64,000 bases of DNA from CAYQQU01 sp964419545 (lineage in GTDB: Bacteria; Bacteroidota; Bacteroidia; Chitinophagales; Saprospiraceae): assembly GCA_964419545.1 (NCBI GenBank), contig CAYQQU010000005.1, positions 62,001-126,000 of the forward strand. Direction: 5' to 3'. Made by a program: the position numbers and the translations under genes. Position 1 is the stretch's first letter. Every line of letters begins with the position of its first letter. The notes beneath the pieces are model-generated. The model searched no databases. It was not told the DNA's origin and saw only the letters and a program-made list of their open reading frames with translations. Of this stretch, positions 45,161-53,383 are shown piece after piece.

Positions 45161-45168
45161 TAATTTTG
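45161..45168 (+). promoter_or_regulatory. Promoter -7 element TAATTTTG
   Basis: Consensus TAnnTTTG on the plus strand. The -33 position carries TAG at 20 bp. The expected start lies just before the ATG of a short ORF at 45177 and would serve the small protein at 45397. Confidence 0.45.
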
Positions 45169-45176
45169 CAGGGAAA

Positions 45177-45389
45177 ATGGTTACTGAACCTCATTGTTTT
45201 TACACCCGCAATCTCCTTGACCATTACCTTGAACTCCCTTTTACCCGAAGGAAAAGTCAGCAGCTGAATAGCTTTTCCGAAAGTATTATTCATTTACCAT
45301 TAACCAACTCGATCCGGATTTTCAAAAATTTTAACCCTTCTCTTGTGAGTGCTTTCTCTGTGATGTTTGCCTCAGGAGGAACAAATTAA
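45177..45389 (+). CDS. Possible 70-residue upstream ORF
   Basis: Starts about 9 bp after a consensus -7 element and ends 7 bp before the next start codon, so it fits a short first cistron. The product (MVTEPHCFYTRNLL at the start) is rich in Ser, Phe and Asn and matches nothing I know. Composition is more AT-rich than neighbouring genes. It may simply be an untranslated leader of about 220 nt. Confidence 0.3.
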   Translation: MVTEPHCFYTRNLLDHYLELPFTRRKSQQLNSFSESIIHLPLTNSIRIFKNFNPSLVSAFSVMFASGGTN

Positions 45390-45396
45390 ATCCCGA

Positions 45397-45717
45397 ATGG
45401 ATAAAGGACAATGGATCATCGGTGAGTTTCACCCCGCAAAAGAAAGGCGGGAAGAGACCAGGCTCAACTGCTTCTTCCCTCACCGCGTTCAACTGCAGAT
45501 GGTGTTGCAGGACCAGCTGGGCCGCCCGCATCTCGAGCGCCGGATGGAATTGGATCGCGGCAGCCATTCCCTGACTTTCGACCTTTCCCGCCTCAAATCC
45601 GGTCAGTATCACATGTGGATCTCTTTCGGCGAACAAACCGTTATTCGCACCTTGCAGGTAGAAAAATCCGAAAAGGGCTTTTCTCTCTTCAGGCTGTTCC
45701 GCAAGGCTGCGATCTAA
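45397..45717 (+). CDS. Small protein resembling a solitary T9SS sorting domain
   Basis: A 106-residue protein from the ATG at 45397. An AGGAGG sequence lies 17-22 bp upstream, too far to be an ordinary ribosome site. Residues 30-95 read like the type A sorting domain: a strand with VQLQMVLQDQLGRPHLER, a short turn, LTFDLSRLKSGQYHMWISFG and a last strand IRTLQVEK, where real domains have DLSxLPAGxYxL. There is no signal peptide and no preceding domain, so export is not expected. It may be a cytoplasmic relative of the fold. It overlaps the end of the convergent dehydrogenase gene by 4 bp. Confidence 0.55.
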   Translation: MDKGQWIIGEFHPAKERREETRLNCFFPHRVQLQMVLQDQLGRPHLERRMELDRGSHSLTFDLSRLKSGQYHMWISFGEQTVIRTLQVEKSEKGFSLFRLFRKAAI

Positions 45718-46661
45718 CCAAAGCGCTTCGCTATTTTCTCCGCCAGCACCCGGGCGTGTCCTATTTTCGATTCGACCGACCATCCCGCGATATGCGGCGA
45801 CAAGACCACCTGGTCTGATTCCCGCAAAAACTGTAAGGGCGCGGGGCCTGCGGCAAGGTCCAGCTCATTAAAAGACCCGGCTTCGTATTCCAGCACGTCC
45901 AGCGCCGCTCCCTGTACTTTTCCGCTTTTGAGCGCCCGCACCAGGGCCGAGGTGTCGAGCACGTCGCCACGGGCCGTGTTCACCAGCCATATCGGTTTTT
46001 GGAAAACAGCCAGATAGGCGTCGTTTACCAGGTATTCGTTCTCCGGCAGGTAAGGAATGTGCAGGCTGACGATATCGGCAGCGGCCTGCAAAGCCGGCAG
46101 CGCTACGGCTTCCGCGAAAGCGTCGCCGTAATCCTCCCGGTACTTGTCGTAGGCGATCACCCGGCAGTCGAAGCCCGACAAGCGACGGGCGAATGCCCGG
46201 CCCATATTGCCGTAGCCGATTATTCCCACCGTTTTCCCTTTGATCTCTACGCCGCGGTTGGGTTCGCGCCGCCATTGCCCGGCGCGCACTTCGCGGTCGG
46301 CGCGGCTCAGGTTGTTCATCAGGGCGAGGAGCAGGCCCAGCGCGTGCTCTGCTACGGTATCGCGGCTGCCCTCGGGAGAGGTGAGCACCAGGATGCCCTG
46401 CTCCTCGGCGTAAGCCAGGTCGATGTGTTCTACTCCTACGCCTTCGCGGGCGATAAAGGCGAGGTTGGAAGCCCGGTCAATAAATTCCCGGTCTACTCGC
46501 AGCCGGCTGCGCATCACCACCCCGAAATAGTCGGCCAGCAGGGGCAGCAGCTCGGCCCGCGGGGTATGATATTGAAAATCGCAGATGAATCCCTGTTGCT
46601 GCAGGCGCTCCTCCAGGAAGGGATGGGGGCGGTCGATGAAGAGGATCTTTCGTTGAGCCAA
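45714..46661 (-). CDS. D-2-hydroxyacid dehydrogenase (phosphoglycerate dehydrogenase-like)
   Basis: NAD-dependent oxidoreductase of the D-isomer 2-hydroxyacid family. The 315-residue product has the Rossmann motif VGIIGYGNMGRAFARRL near 145, the acidic residue Asp about 18 residues later (VIAYDKY) that favours NAD, the catalytic Arg in NTARGDVLDT, the Glu near 245 and the catalytic His in LSPHIAGWS near 290. There is no C-terminal ACT domain, so it is not a full SerA and the substrate is open. The start is a TTG, since no ATG fits the N-terminus (AQRKILFIDRPHPF). It follows a sulfatase gene by 86 bp. Confidence 0.88.
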   Translation of the reverse strand: MAQRKILFIDRPHPFLEERLQQQGFICDFQYHTPRAELLPLLADYFGVVMRSRLRVDREFIDRASNLAFIAREGVGVEHIDLAYAEEQGILVLTSPEGSRDTVAEHALGLLLALMNNLSRADREVRAGQWRREPNRGVEIKGKTVGIIGYGNMGRAFARRLSGFDCRVIAYDKYREDYGDAFAEAVALPALQAAADIVSLHIPYLPENEYLVNDAYLAVFQKPIWLVNTARGDVLDTSALVRALKSGKVQGAALDVLEYEAGSFNELDLAAGPAPLQFLRESDQVVLSPHIAGWSVESKIGHARVLAEKIAKRFG

Positions 46662-46747
46662 TTCTTTGTTTTGGGGCTAAGGTACAACAGTCCGCCGAGT
46701 TTGGGGAGTCTCTCTTCCGGTTCACCGCCATTGCCCGTAACCAGCCT

Positions 46748-48349
46748 TTATCGGTCTGATCCTTTTGCTCCCGGAATATCGCCCTGCAGGGACACATAGG
46801 GCGGATGAAAAACCGACTCCGGTACGCCGTATTGGTCCCGCAAGTTTTGCAGTACCGTTTTCAGGGAATCGGTCAGCTCCGCGTAGCCGGCCCTGCCGTA
46901 GAGGTTGTGGAGCTCCTGCGGATCTTCTTTCAGGTCGTACAACTCCCATTGGCCGTCGGTGTAAAAATGGATGAGCTTGTGTCGCCGGGTCCGCACGCCT
47001 TCGTGCCTGCCTACCTGATGCCGTCCGTGATCGTAATAATGGTAGTACACTGCCTGCCGCCACGGGGCGGGCTCGCCGCCGCGCAACAGTCCCGCAAAGG
47101 AATGTCCCTGCATATCATCCGGCGCAGGAACGCCGGCCAGCTCCAGAAAGGTAGGGCCATAGTCGATATTTTGCACCAGCGCCTCGATCGCGACGCCGGG
47201 CGGGACGACCCCGGGCCAGCGGATGAGCAACGGCATTTTCATGGCGTCTTCGTACATCAGCCGCTTCTCGGCATAGCCGTGTTGCCCGGTAAAATAACTC
47301 TGGTCGGAAGCGTACACCACCACCGTGTTGTTTTTGAGGGCTTGGTTTTCATCCAGCCAGGCCAGCAGCCGCCCCACGTTTTCGTCCAAAACGTCCACCA
47401 CGCGCAGGTAATCCTTGATGAAGCGCTGATAAGCGTACTGCTTCATCTTTTTGCCTTCCAGCAGGCCGGCTTCCTTCATCCGGTAAAACGCCTCATTCTG
47501 GGGATCTACCACGGCGTGATACGCCTGCCGTTCGGCCTCCGTCATCCGCGCCAGGTAAATATTTTTCTGCGGATCGTAAGTTCCGTAGGGCTGAAGCCAG
47601 GGGCGAAATTCATCGATGTGGAAGTTGACGTCCTGCGCCCAGTGGGTGCGGGTAGCAAAATCGTCGAAAAGCGTAGGCGGCTCGGGGATCGTATCATCGA
47701 TGTACCTGGCGAGGCGCCGTAGGGGCGGCATGCGGGGCACGTGGGGCGCTTTGTACTGGACGCACAGCAGAAACGGTTGATCGGGATTCCTTTCGGCGGA
47801 GAGCCAGCGAATCGCCTTGTCGGTAATCAGGTCCGTAGCGTACCCGGAAAGGTCCTCGCCGGTCCCGTCGCTCTTCTCGAAGTACGGATTGTAATAAAAG
47901 CCCTGCCGGCCGGCTTTAGTGAGGATCTCCCAGCGGTCGAATTCATCCCCCGGATTGCTGTTGAGGTGCCATTTGCCGAAAAGGGCGGTCTGGTACCCGG
48001 CCTGCTGCAAGAGGCGGGGAAAAAGCGTCTGTTCGCCGTTCCAGGGCGCGCCGTTGCCGGTAACGCCGTTGCGGTGGCTGTGTTTGCCGGTCAGGATGCT
48101 GGCCCGGCTGGGGCCGCAAATGGAATTGGCGCAGAAACTGTTCAGGAATAGCGCGCCTTCCTCCGCCAGGCGATCGATATTGGGCGTGCGGTTGACGGTC
48201 CCGTCATAAGCGCTGATGGTCCGGTTGGCGTGGTCGTCCGACAGGATGAAGATGATGTTGGGCGGCCTTTCTTCCGCGTTCCGGGCGCAGCCCGTCAGCA
48301 GGGCGAACAGCCCGGACAAAAGAAGCAGAAATACAGGAGATGCCGTCAT
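46748..48349 (-). CDS. Sulfatase, lipoprotein (formylglycine type)
   Basis: Type I sulfatase that hydrolyses sulfate esters, probably from sulfated polysaccharide. The 533-residue product has a lipoprotein signal (LFALLTGC, lipid site Cys21), the metal-binding LSDDH at 37-41, and the maturation motif CGPSRAS with Cys78 to be converted to formylglycine. Later come KAPHVP and a C-terminal sulfatase subdomain with HKLIHFYTDGQWELYDL. It follows a GH3 glycosidase gene by 23 bp on the same strand, so the two probably act together on one glycan. A formylglycine-generating enzyme is not in the window. Confidence 0.92.
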   Translation of the reverse strand: MTASPVFLLLLSGLFALLTGCARNAEERPPNIIFILSDDHANRTISAYDGTVNRTPNIDRLAEEGALFLNSFCANSICGPSRASILTGKHSHRNGVTGNGAPWNGEQTLFPRLLQQAGYQTALFGKWHLNSNPGDEFDRWEILTKAGRQGFYYNPYFEKSDGTGEDLSGYATDLITDKAIRWLSAERNPDQPFLLCVQYKAPHVPRMPPLRRLARYIDDTIPEPPTLFDDFATRTHWAQDVNFHIDEFRPWLQPYGTYDPQKNIYLARMTEAERQAYHAVVDPQNEAFYRMKEAGLLEGKKMKQYAYQRFIKDYLRVVDVLDENVGRLLAWLDENQALKNNTVVVYASDQSYFTGQHGYAEKRLMYEDAMKMPLLIRWPGVVPPGVAIEALVQNIDYGPTFLELAGVPAPDDMQGHSFAGLLRGGEPAPWRQAVYYHYYDHGRHQVGRHEGVRTRRHKLIHFYTDGQWELYDLKEDPQELHNLYGRAGYAELTDSLKTVLQNLRDQYGVPESVFHPPYVSLQGDIPGAKGSDR

Positions 48350-48372
48350 AGTGGTCTTGGATTACCGAAACC

Positions 48373-50613
48373 TTACTTTAAACGGAACGTCGCCTTGTTT
48401 TCCGTATCGGAGCGGCCGCCCACATATACGTCAAACACGCCGGGTTCCCATACCAGGTCCATAGACTGGTTATAGAAGCGAAGGTCGTCGGGCGTTAGTG
48501 TAAATTCAACAGTCCGGGAAGCACCTTGCTCCAGGAAAATCTTTTGAAAACCTCTCAATTCCCGAACGGGCCGGGTCACGGAAGCGAACTTGTCGTGGAT
48601 GTAGAGCTGCACCACCTCGTGGCCGTCGTAATCACCGGTATTCGCTACGGTGACCTGCACTTTTAGCGCCCCTCCTGCCGTGAGGGTGGTATCGCTCAGC
48701 ACCACATCGGAATAGGCGAACGTGGTATAGCTCAGCCCGTAACCGAAGGGATAAAGCGGCGTATTCGGTGCATCGAGGTATTTGGACCGGAAGCGGGGTT
48801 CCACGGGGTCATCTTTGGGTCGTCCGGTATTTTTTACGTTGTAAAAAATGGGCACCTGCCCCAGGTTGCGGGGAAAGGTGATGGTCAGGCGGCCGGAAGG
48901 ATTGTGATCGCCGTAGAGCACGTCGCCGATGGCGGAGCCGCCGGAAGTGCCGGGGAACCAGGCCTCCAGGATAGCCGGTACGTGGTCGTGCTCCCACTGC
49001 AGGGCCAGCGGCCGGCCGTTCATGAGCACCAGGACGACGGGCTTGCCGGCTGCCAGCACCGCCTTGATCAGCGCCTGCTGGTTGCCCGGCAGCCGGATGT
49101 CGGTGCGGGAGGCCGCCTCACCGACCATGGCCGAAGCTTCGCCCATGACCATGACCACTACATCGGCGCGCCGGGCGGTCTCAACGGCTTCCTGAAAGCC
49201 GGATTCGTCATCGGTCTCAATATCCGTACCCTTGGCATATTCGAATGCGACGCCGCGGGCTTCCAGGGCTTCCAGTACGCTCACCGCCGTTCCCTTGCGA
49301 TCGCCCCGGGCGGCCCAGCCGCCGATGATCTCCGCCTCGTCTGCCGCCAGCGGTCCGATCAGGGCGACCTTTTGGCTTTCCTGCAGCGGCAGCACCTCAT
49401 CGTTCTTCAGCAGTACGAGGGAGTGCGCAGCCATCTCGCGGGCGGCTTCCAGAAACTCGGGTTGCAGTAGGGTGTTCTTTTCCCGTTCGACATCGCTGTA
49501 GCGGTAGGGGTCGTTGAAGAGTCCCAGTTCGAATTTTTTGCGCAGTATCCGGCGGCAGGCGTCCTCCACCAGGGCCTGATCTACGGCGCCTTCCTCGATC
49601 AGTGCTTTGAGGTGCTTGCGGTAGACGCTGCCCATCATATCCATATCCGTTCCGGCGATCATCCCCAGGCGGGCGGCGTCTTTTTCGTCTTTGGCGTAGC
49701 CGTGCGGGATCATTTCGTTGATGGCGGTATAATCGGAGACGACGAAGCCGTCGAAGCCCCACGCTTCCCGCAGGATGTCGCGGTAAATAAAGGTATTGCC
49801 GCTGGCCGGCACGCCGTTCAGTTCGTTGAAGGAAGTCATAAACGTGCCCACCCCGGCGTCGAGGGCGGCCTTAAAAGGGGGCAGATAAATTTCGCGCAGG
49901 GTGCGCTCGCTGATGTCGACGGTGTGATAGTCCCGGCCTGCCTGAGCGGCTCCGTAGGCCACGAAATGCTTGGCGCAGGCCACTATCGTATTCGGTTCGG
50001 AGAGATCATCGCCCTGAAACCCATTCACGTAAGCTTCGGCGATCCGGCTCGCCAGGTAAGGATCTTCTCCCGGTCCTTCCATGACCCGACCCCAGCGGGG
50101 GTCGCGGGCGATGTCGAGCATAGGCGCAAAAGTCCAGTGCAGCCCGGCCGCGGAAGCTTCCTCGGCGGCGATGCGGGCGCTTTCCCGGATGAGGTCCATA
50201 TCCCAGGTACAGGCGCCGGCCAGGTTGATCGGGAAAATGGTCTTATAGCCGTGGATGACGTCGTACCCCAGAATGAGCGGTATGCCCAGCCGGGTTTCCT
50301 CCACGGCGATCTGCTGCATTTTACGGGTAAATTCCGCGCCGTGCGCATTCAATAATGACCCCACCAGGCCCTCTTTTAACCAGCGCTCGTAATCGGTATT
50401 GATCTTCGGCCCGGTAAGGCCCCAGCCCCCTGAATACTGCACGCACTGCCCGATCTTCTCTTCCAGCGTCATCAACGCCATCACGGAATCAACTTTGGCG
50501 TCCAGATCCGGATTGCCGGGCTTAGCCGGAAAGCGGTTCGAGCTGGAAATGGTCCAAACGGACAGCAGTAATAAAAGCGCCGAAAATGCGGTGATTTTTG
50601 GTTGAATTTTCAT
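48373..50613 (-). CDS. Glycoside hydrolase family 3 beta-glycosidase
   Basis: Exo-acting beta-glucosidase/xylosidase type enzyme. I use the ATG at 50613, giving 746 residues with an N-terminal signal (MKIQPKITAFSALLLLLSVW). The N-terminal barrel contains MTLEEKIGQCVQ, the substrate-contact KHFVAYG and the nucleophile Asp in GFDGFVVSDYTAINEM (near 291). The second domain has ALIGPLAADEAEIIGGW and VVMVMGEASAMVGEAASR, and the C-terminus is a fibronectin III-like domain (residues 650-746). The longer frame to 50670 lacks a signal peptide. It is the first gene of a GH3-sulfatase unit. Confidence 0.95.
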   Translation of the reverse strand: MKIQPKITAFSALLLLLSVWTISSSNRFPAKPGNPDLDAKVDSVMALMTLEEKIGQCVQYSGGWGLTGPKINTDYERWLKEGLVGSLLNAHGAEFTRKMQQIAVEETRLGIPLILGYDVIHGYKTIFPINLAGACTWDMDLIRESARIAAEEASAAGLHWTFAPMLDIARDPRWGRVMEGPGEDPYLASRIAEAYVNGFQGDDLSEPNTIVACAKHFVAYGAAQAGRDYHTVDISERTLREIYLPPFKAALDAGVGTFMTSFNELNGVPASGNTFIYRDILREAWGFDGFVVSDYTAINEMIPHGYAKDEKDAARLGMIAGTDMDMMGSVYRKHLKALIEEGAVDQALVEDACRRILRKKFELGLFNDPYRYSDVEREKNTLLQPEFLEAAREMAAHSLVLLKNDEVLPLQESQKVALIGPLAADEAEIIGGWAARGDRKGTAVSVLEALEARGVAFEYAKGTDIETDDESGFQEAVETARRADVVVMVMGEASAMVGEAASRTDIRLPGNQQALIKAVLAAGKPVVLVLMNGRPLALQWEHDHVPAILEAWFPGTSGGSAIGDVLYGDHNPSGRLTITFPRNLGQVPIFYNVKNTGRPKDDPVEPRFRSKYLDAPNTPLYPFGYGLSYTTFAYSDVVLSDTTLTAGGALKVQVTVANTGDYDGHEVVQLYIHDKFASVTRPVRELRGFQKIFLEQGASRTVEFTLTPDDLRFYNQSMDLVWEPGVFDVYVGGRSDTENKATFRLK

Positions 50614-50773
50614 TTTGTCGGTTTCGTTTTCCTGAACTTGAGACGGTTTTAGCGCCTGAATTTTACTCAAAAAAGTTAATCTAAATAAATTATCGCCCTG
50701 ATTTAACCTTCGATTCCTCGAAATTAATCCGGGTTAAGTCCGGGCGCTTTTCATCCCCATGCGTATGATCCTT

Positions 50774-50937
50774 ATATAGTCCGCCAACCCAAAATTTGTG
50801 ATTTCTGACTTGCTCTTTTTTCACCTCGCTGCGTTAAAAAGCCTCGCCGATGCTTAGGCATCGCCTACGTTTTTTGCCTTGCGAGCTAAAAAATAGCTGC
50901 GCCATAATTTCACAAATCCTGGGTTGTTGGACTATAT
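50774..50937. repeat. Palindromic element 1, 164 bp
   Basis: The left third (from ATATAGTCCGCCAACCC) is complementary to the right third (to GGGTTGTTGGACTATAT), and the pairing continues with interruptions to a central hairpin GATGC-TTAG-GCATC. Read on the minus strand it aligns along its full length with element 2 at 52516. Shared blocks are AAATTAT, ACGTAGGCG, CGGCGAGG and GCAAGT-AGAAAT. It ends 14 bp before the start codon of the following sulfatase. Confidence 0.75.
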
Positions 50938-50951
50938 TTATTCAAAAAAAC

Positions 50952-52457
50952 ATGAAGCCCTACTCTTTACTGATCTTGCTCTTTTTATCCGCCTGCGGCC
51001 AACCTGCCGGAGAAGCAGAGGGAACCGCTACCACCCAGTCCGAGGCCGATCGCCCCAACGTCATTTTCATCCTCAGCGACGACCACCGCTACGACTTTAT
51101 GGGCTTTACAGGGAAAGTCCCTTTTCTGGAAACACCTAATATGGACCGGATGGCTGCGGAGGGCGTGCACGTCAAGAATGCGTTCGTCACTACCGCCTTG
51201 TGCTCCCCGAGCCGGGCCAGCATCCTCACCGGCCAGTACACCCACCGGCACGGGGTGGTCGACAACCAATCCCTGGTTCCGGAAGGTACGGAGTTTTTTA
51301 CCCAACACTTGCAACGAGCCGGCTACCAGACCGGCTTCGTCGGTAAATGGCACATGGGCGACCATAAGAACGACCCGCGGCCCGGCTTCGACTATTGGGC
51401 CAGCTTCCGGGGGCAGGGCCACTACTGGAATAGCGTCTTCAACGTCAACGGCGCGGAAGAGGAACCCACCGACAGCACCTACGTCACCCACGCCATCACC
51501 CGCTACGCCAAAGAGTTTCTGGATCAGCGCGATACGGAAAAACCTTTCTTTCTCTACATCTCCCACAAAGCGGTGCACGCCGAGTTCATACCGGCCCCGG
51601 AACACGACGGCCGCTACGCCGATGCGGAATTGATCTACCCGCCCACCATGTATCCGCCCGGCCACGAAAAAGCAGTGGTCACCGAACAGGAATACAACTA
51701 TTCCGACGTACCCGACTGGGTAAAAGAACAACGCTACAGCTGGCACGGGGTCGACTACCTCTACCACGGCCAGATGGACTTTGAGCAGTTTTACCGCAAC
51801 TATTGTGAAACCCTCCTGGCCCTGGACGAGAGCATTGGCGAGATCCTGGATTACCTCGAAGCCAACGGGCTGGCCGAAAACACCACCGTTTTCTACATGG
51901 GTGACAACGGCTTTTCCTTCGGCGAACACGGCCTGATCGACAAACGTCAGGCCTACGAAGAATCCATGCGGGCGCCCCTGCTCATCAAAGGCCCGGCGGT
52001 GGATTCATCGGTAAACGTCCTGGAAGAGAATATCCAGAATATCGATATCGCACCGACTATCCTGGATATGGCCGGGGCTGAGATCCCCGAATCGGTCGAC
52101 GGCCAATCGTTCAAGCCCCTGTTGGAAGGCCGGAAAACGGCCTGGCGGGATACGATCTTTTACGAGTACTTCTGGGAGCGTCCCTTCCCGCAAACGCCTA
52201 CGGTGCACGCCGTCCGGACGCAACAGTTCAAGTACATCCGCTACCACGGCGTCTGGGACATCAACGAATTGTACGACATCCGCAACGATCCACTGGAAAT
52301 GAACAACCTCATCCGCAACCCGGAATACGCCGATACGGCCAGAGCGCTGCGCGACGCGCTCTTCAGGTGGATCGAAGCTACCGACGGCGACACAATGCTG
52401 CTGAAGCCCGACGGCACGGGCGCCCGGTTCGATCACCGGCACCGCGGAACTTATTGA
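50952..52457 (+). CDS. Sulfatase, lipoprotein (formylglycine type)
   Basis: The ATG at 50952 gives 501 residues starting with a lipoprotein signal (MKPYSLLILLFLSACGQ, lipid site Cys15). A longer frame to 50850 would run through the palindromic element and is rejected. Motifs are the metal-binding LSDDH near 41, CSPSRAS with Cys84 as formylglycine precursor, GKWHMGDH, and a C-terminal region with RTQQFKYIRYHG and ELYDIRNDP. It resembles iduronate- or N-sulfoglucosamine-type sulfatases in layout. The substrate is unknown. The gene is bracketed by two related palindromic elements and reads away from the GH3 gene. Confidence 0.92.
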   Translation: MKPYSLLILLFLSACGQPAGEAEGTATTQSEADRPNVIFILSDDHRYDFMGFTGKVPFLETPNMDRMAAEGVHVKNAFVTTALCSPSRASILTGQYTHRHGVVDNQSLVPEGTEFFTQHLQRAGYQTGFVGKWHMGDHKNDPRPGFDYWASFRGQGHYWNSVFNVNGAEEEPTDSTYVTHAITRYAKEFLDQRDTEKPFFLYISHKAVHAEFIPAPEHDGRYADAELIYPPTMYPPGHEKAVVTEQEYNYSDVPDWVKEQRYSWHGVDYLYHGQMDFEQFYRNYCETLLALDESIGEILDYLEANGLAENTTVFYMGDNGFSFGEHGLIDKRQAYEESMRAPLLIKGPAVDSSVNVLEENIQNIDIAPTILDMAGAEIPESVDGQSFKPLLEGRKTAWRDTIFYEYFWERPFPQTPTVHAVRTQQFKYIRYHGVWDINELYDIRNDPLEMNNLIRNPEYADTARALRDALFRWIEATDGDTMLLKPDGTGARFDHRHRGTY

Positions 52458-52515
52458 CCCGGATTATCAGCAGCCGGCGCCGAGGGTTTTCGGCGCCGGT
52501 TCTGTTGTAGGTTAC

Positions 52516-52678
52516 TATACCCGGCACGGAGTGGTTTGGGAAAATTATCGCGCCGCAAGCGATGTTCTCGGCGACCCGCAAAACGTAGGCGCAGCCTGAG
52601 CTGCGGCGAGGTTTTGTGGGGAAGCTGAGGGCGTCGCTGGCAAGTGAGAAATTCTCAAACCATTTCGTAACGGGTATA
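52516..52678. repeat. Palindromic element 2, 163 bp
   Basis: TATACCC at the left end pairs with GGGTATA at the right, and imperfect pairing extends to a central hairpin GCAGC-CTGA-GCTGC. It is homologous to element 1 in inverted orientation, with the same length and shared internal blocks but different outer arms that still pair. It fills the gap between the convergent sulfatase and peroxiredoxin genes, ending 13 bp from the latter's stop. Confidence 0.75.
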
Positions 52679-52691
52679 AACACTTCACCCG

Positions 52692-53327
52692 CTACTTGTC
52701 GGGCTGCGGCGTCATGCGCAGGTAGGGCTTCACTTTTTTGTACCCTTTCGGGAATTTTTTATCCGCCTCTTCGTCGCTTACCGAAGGCGAGATGACGACG
52801 TCTTCGCCGTGGTTCCAGTCGACCGGGGTGGCGACGCTGTAGTTGTCCGTAAGCTGCAGGGAATCCAGGACGCGCAGGATCTCGTGGAAGTTGCGGCCCG
52901 TGCTCGGCGGATAGGTCATGGTGAGGCGGATCTTCTTTTTCGGATCGATGATGAAAACCGTGCGAACGGTAAACTTTTCATCGGCGTCCGGGTGGATCAT
53001 GTCGTACAGCTCCGCCACTTTGCGCTCATCGTCGGCGATGATGGGGAAGTTCATTTTGACGTTCTGGGTCTCTTCGATGTCTTTGATCCAGGCTTTGTGA
53101 TCGTCGACGGGGTCGACGCTCAGGGCGATGACTTTGGCGTTGCGCTTGGCGAATTCCTCTTTCAGGGCGGCGGTACGGCCCAGCTCGGTGGTGCAAACCG
53201 GGGTAAAGTCGGCAGGGTGCGAATACAACACGCACCACTGGTCGCCGATCCAGGAATGAAAATCGATCTCGCCTTCCGTGGTAACCACTTTGAAGTTCGG
53301 TGCTTCTTCTCCTAGTCTAAGTCCCAT
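52692..53327 (-). CDS. Peroxiredoxin, Prx6 (1-Cys) type
   Basis: Thiol peroxidase reducing hydrogen peroxide and organic peroxides. The 211-residue product begins MGLRLGEEAPNFKVVTTEG and has the active-site motif HPADFTPVCTTELG with the peroxidatic Cys45. The longer C-terminal domain (SVATPVDWNHGEDVVISPSVS) is typical of the Prx6 group. No resolving Cys is visible elsewhere. It is transcribed alone, 56 bp after metX on the same strand, and is convergent with the sulfatase. Confidence 0.94.
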   Translation of the reverse strand: MGLRLGEEAPNFKVVTTEGEIDFHSWIGDQWCVLYSHPADFTPVCTTELGRTAALKEEFAKRNAKVIALSVDPVDDHKAWIKDIEETQNVKMNFPIIADDERKVAELYDMIHPDADEKFTVRTVFIIDPKKKIRLTMTYPPSTGRNFHEILRVLDSLQLTDNYSVATPVDWNHGEDVVISPSVSDEEADKKFPKGYKKVKPYLRMTPQPDK

Positions 53328-53383
53328 TTAGTAATGTTTTAGCGTTAAAAAAAGGATCTTCTAAAATTAATAGGTCAGCAGCA

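Noticed and set aside
45099..45293. 64-codon minus-strand ORF upstream of the SNF2 gene
   Set aside because: No family match and it is opposite a plus-strand promoter. Its composition is not protein-like.
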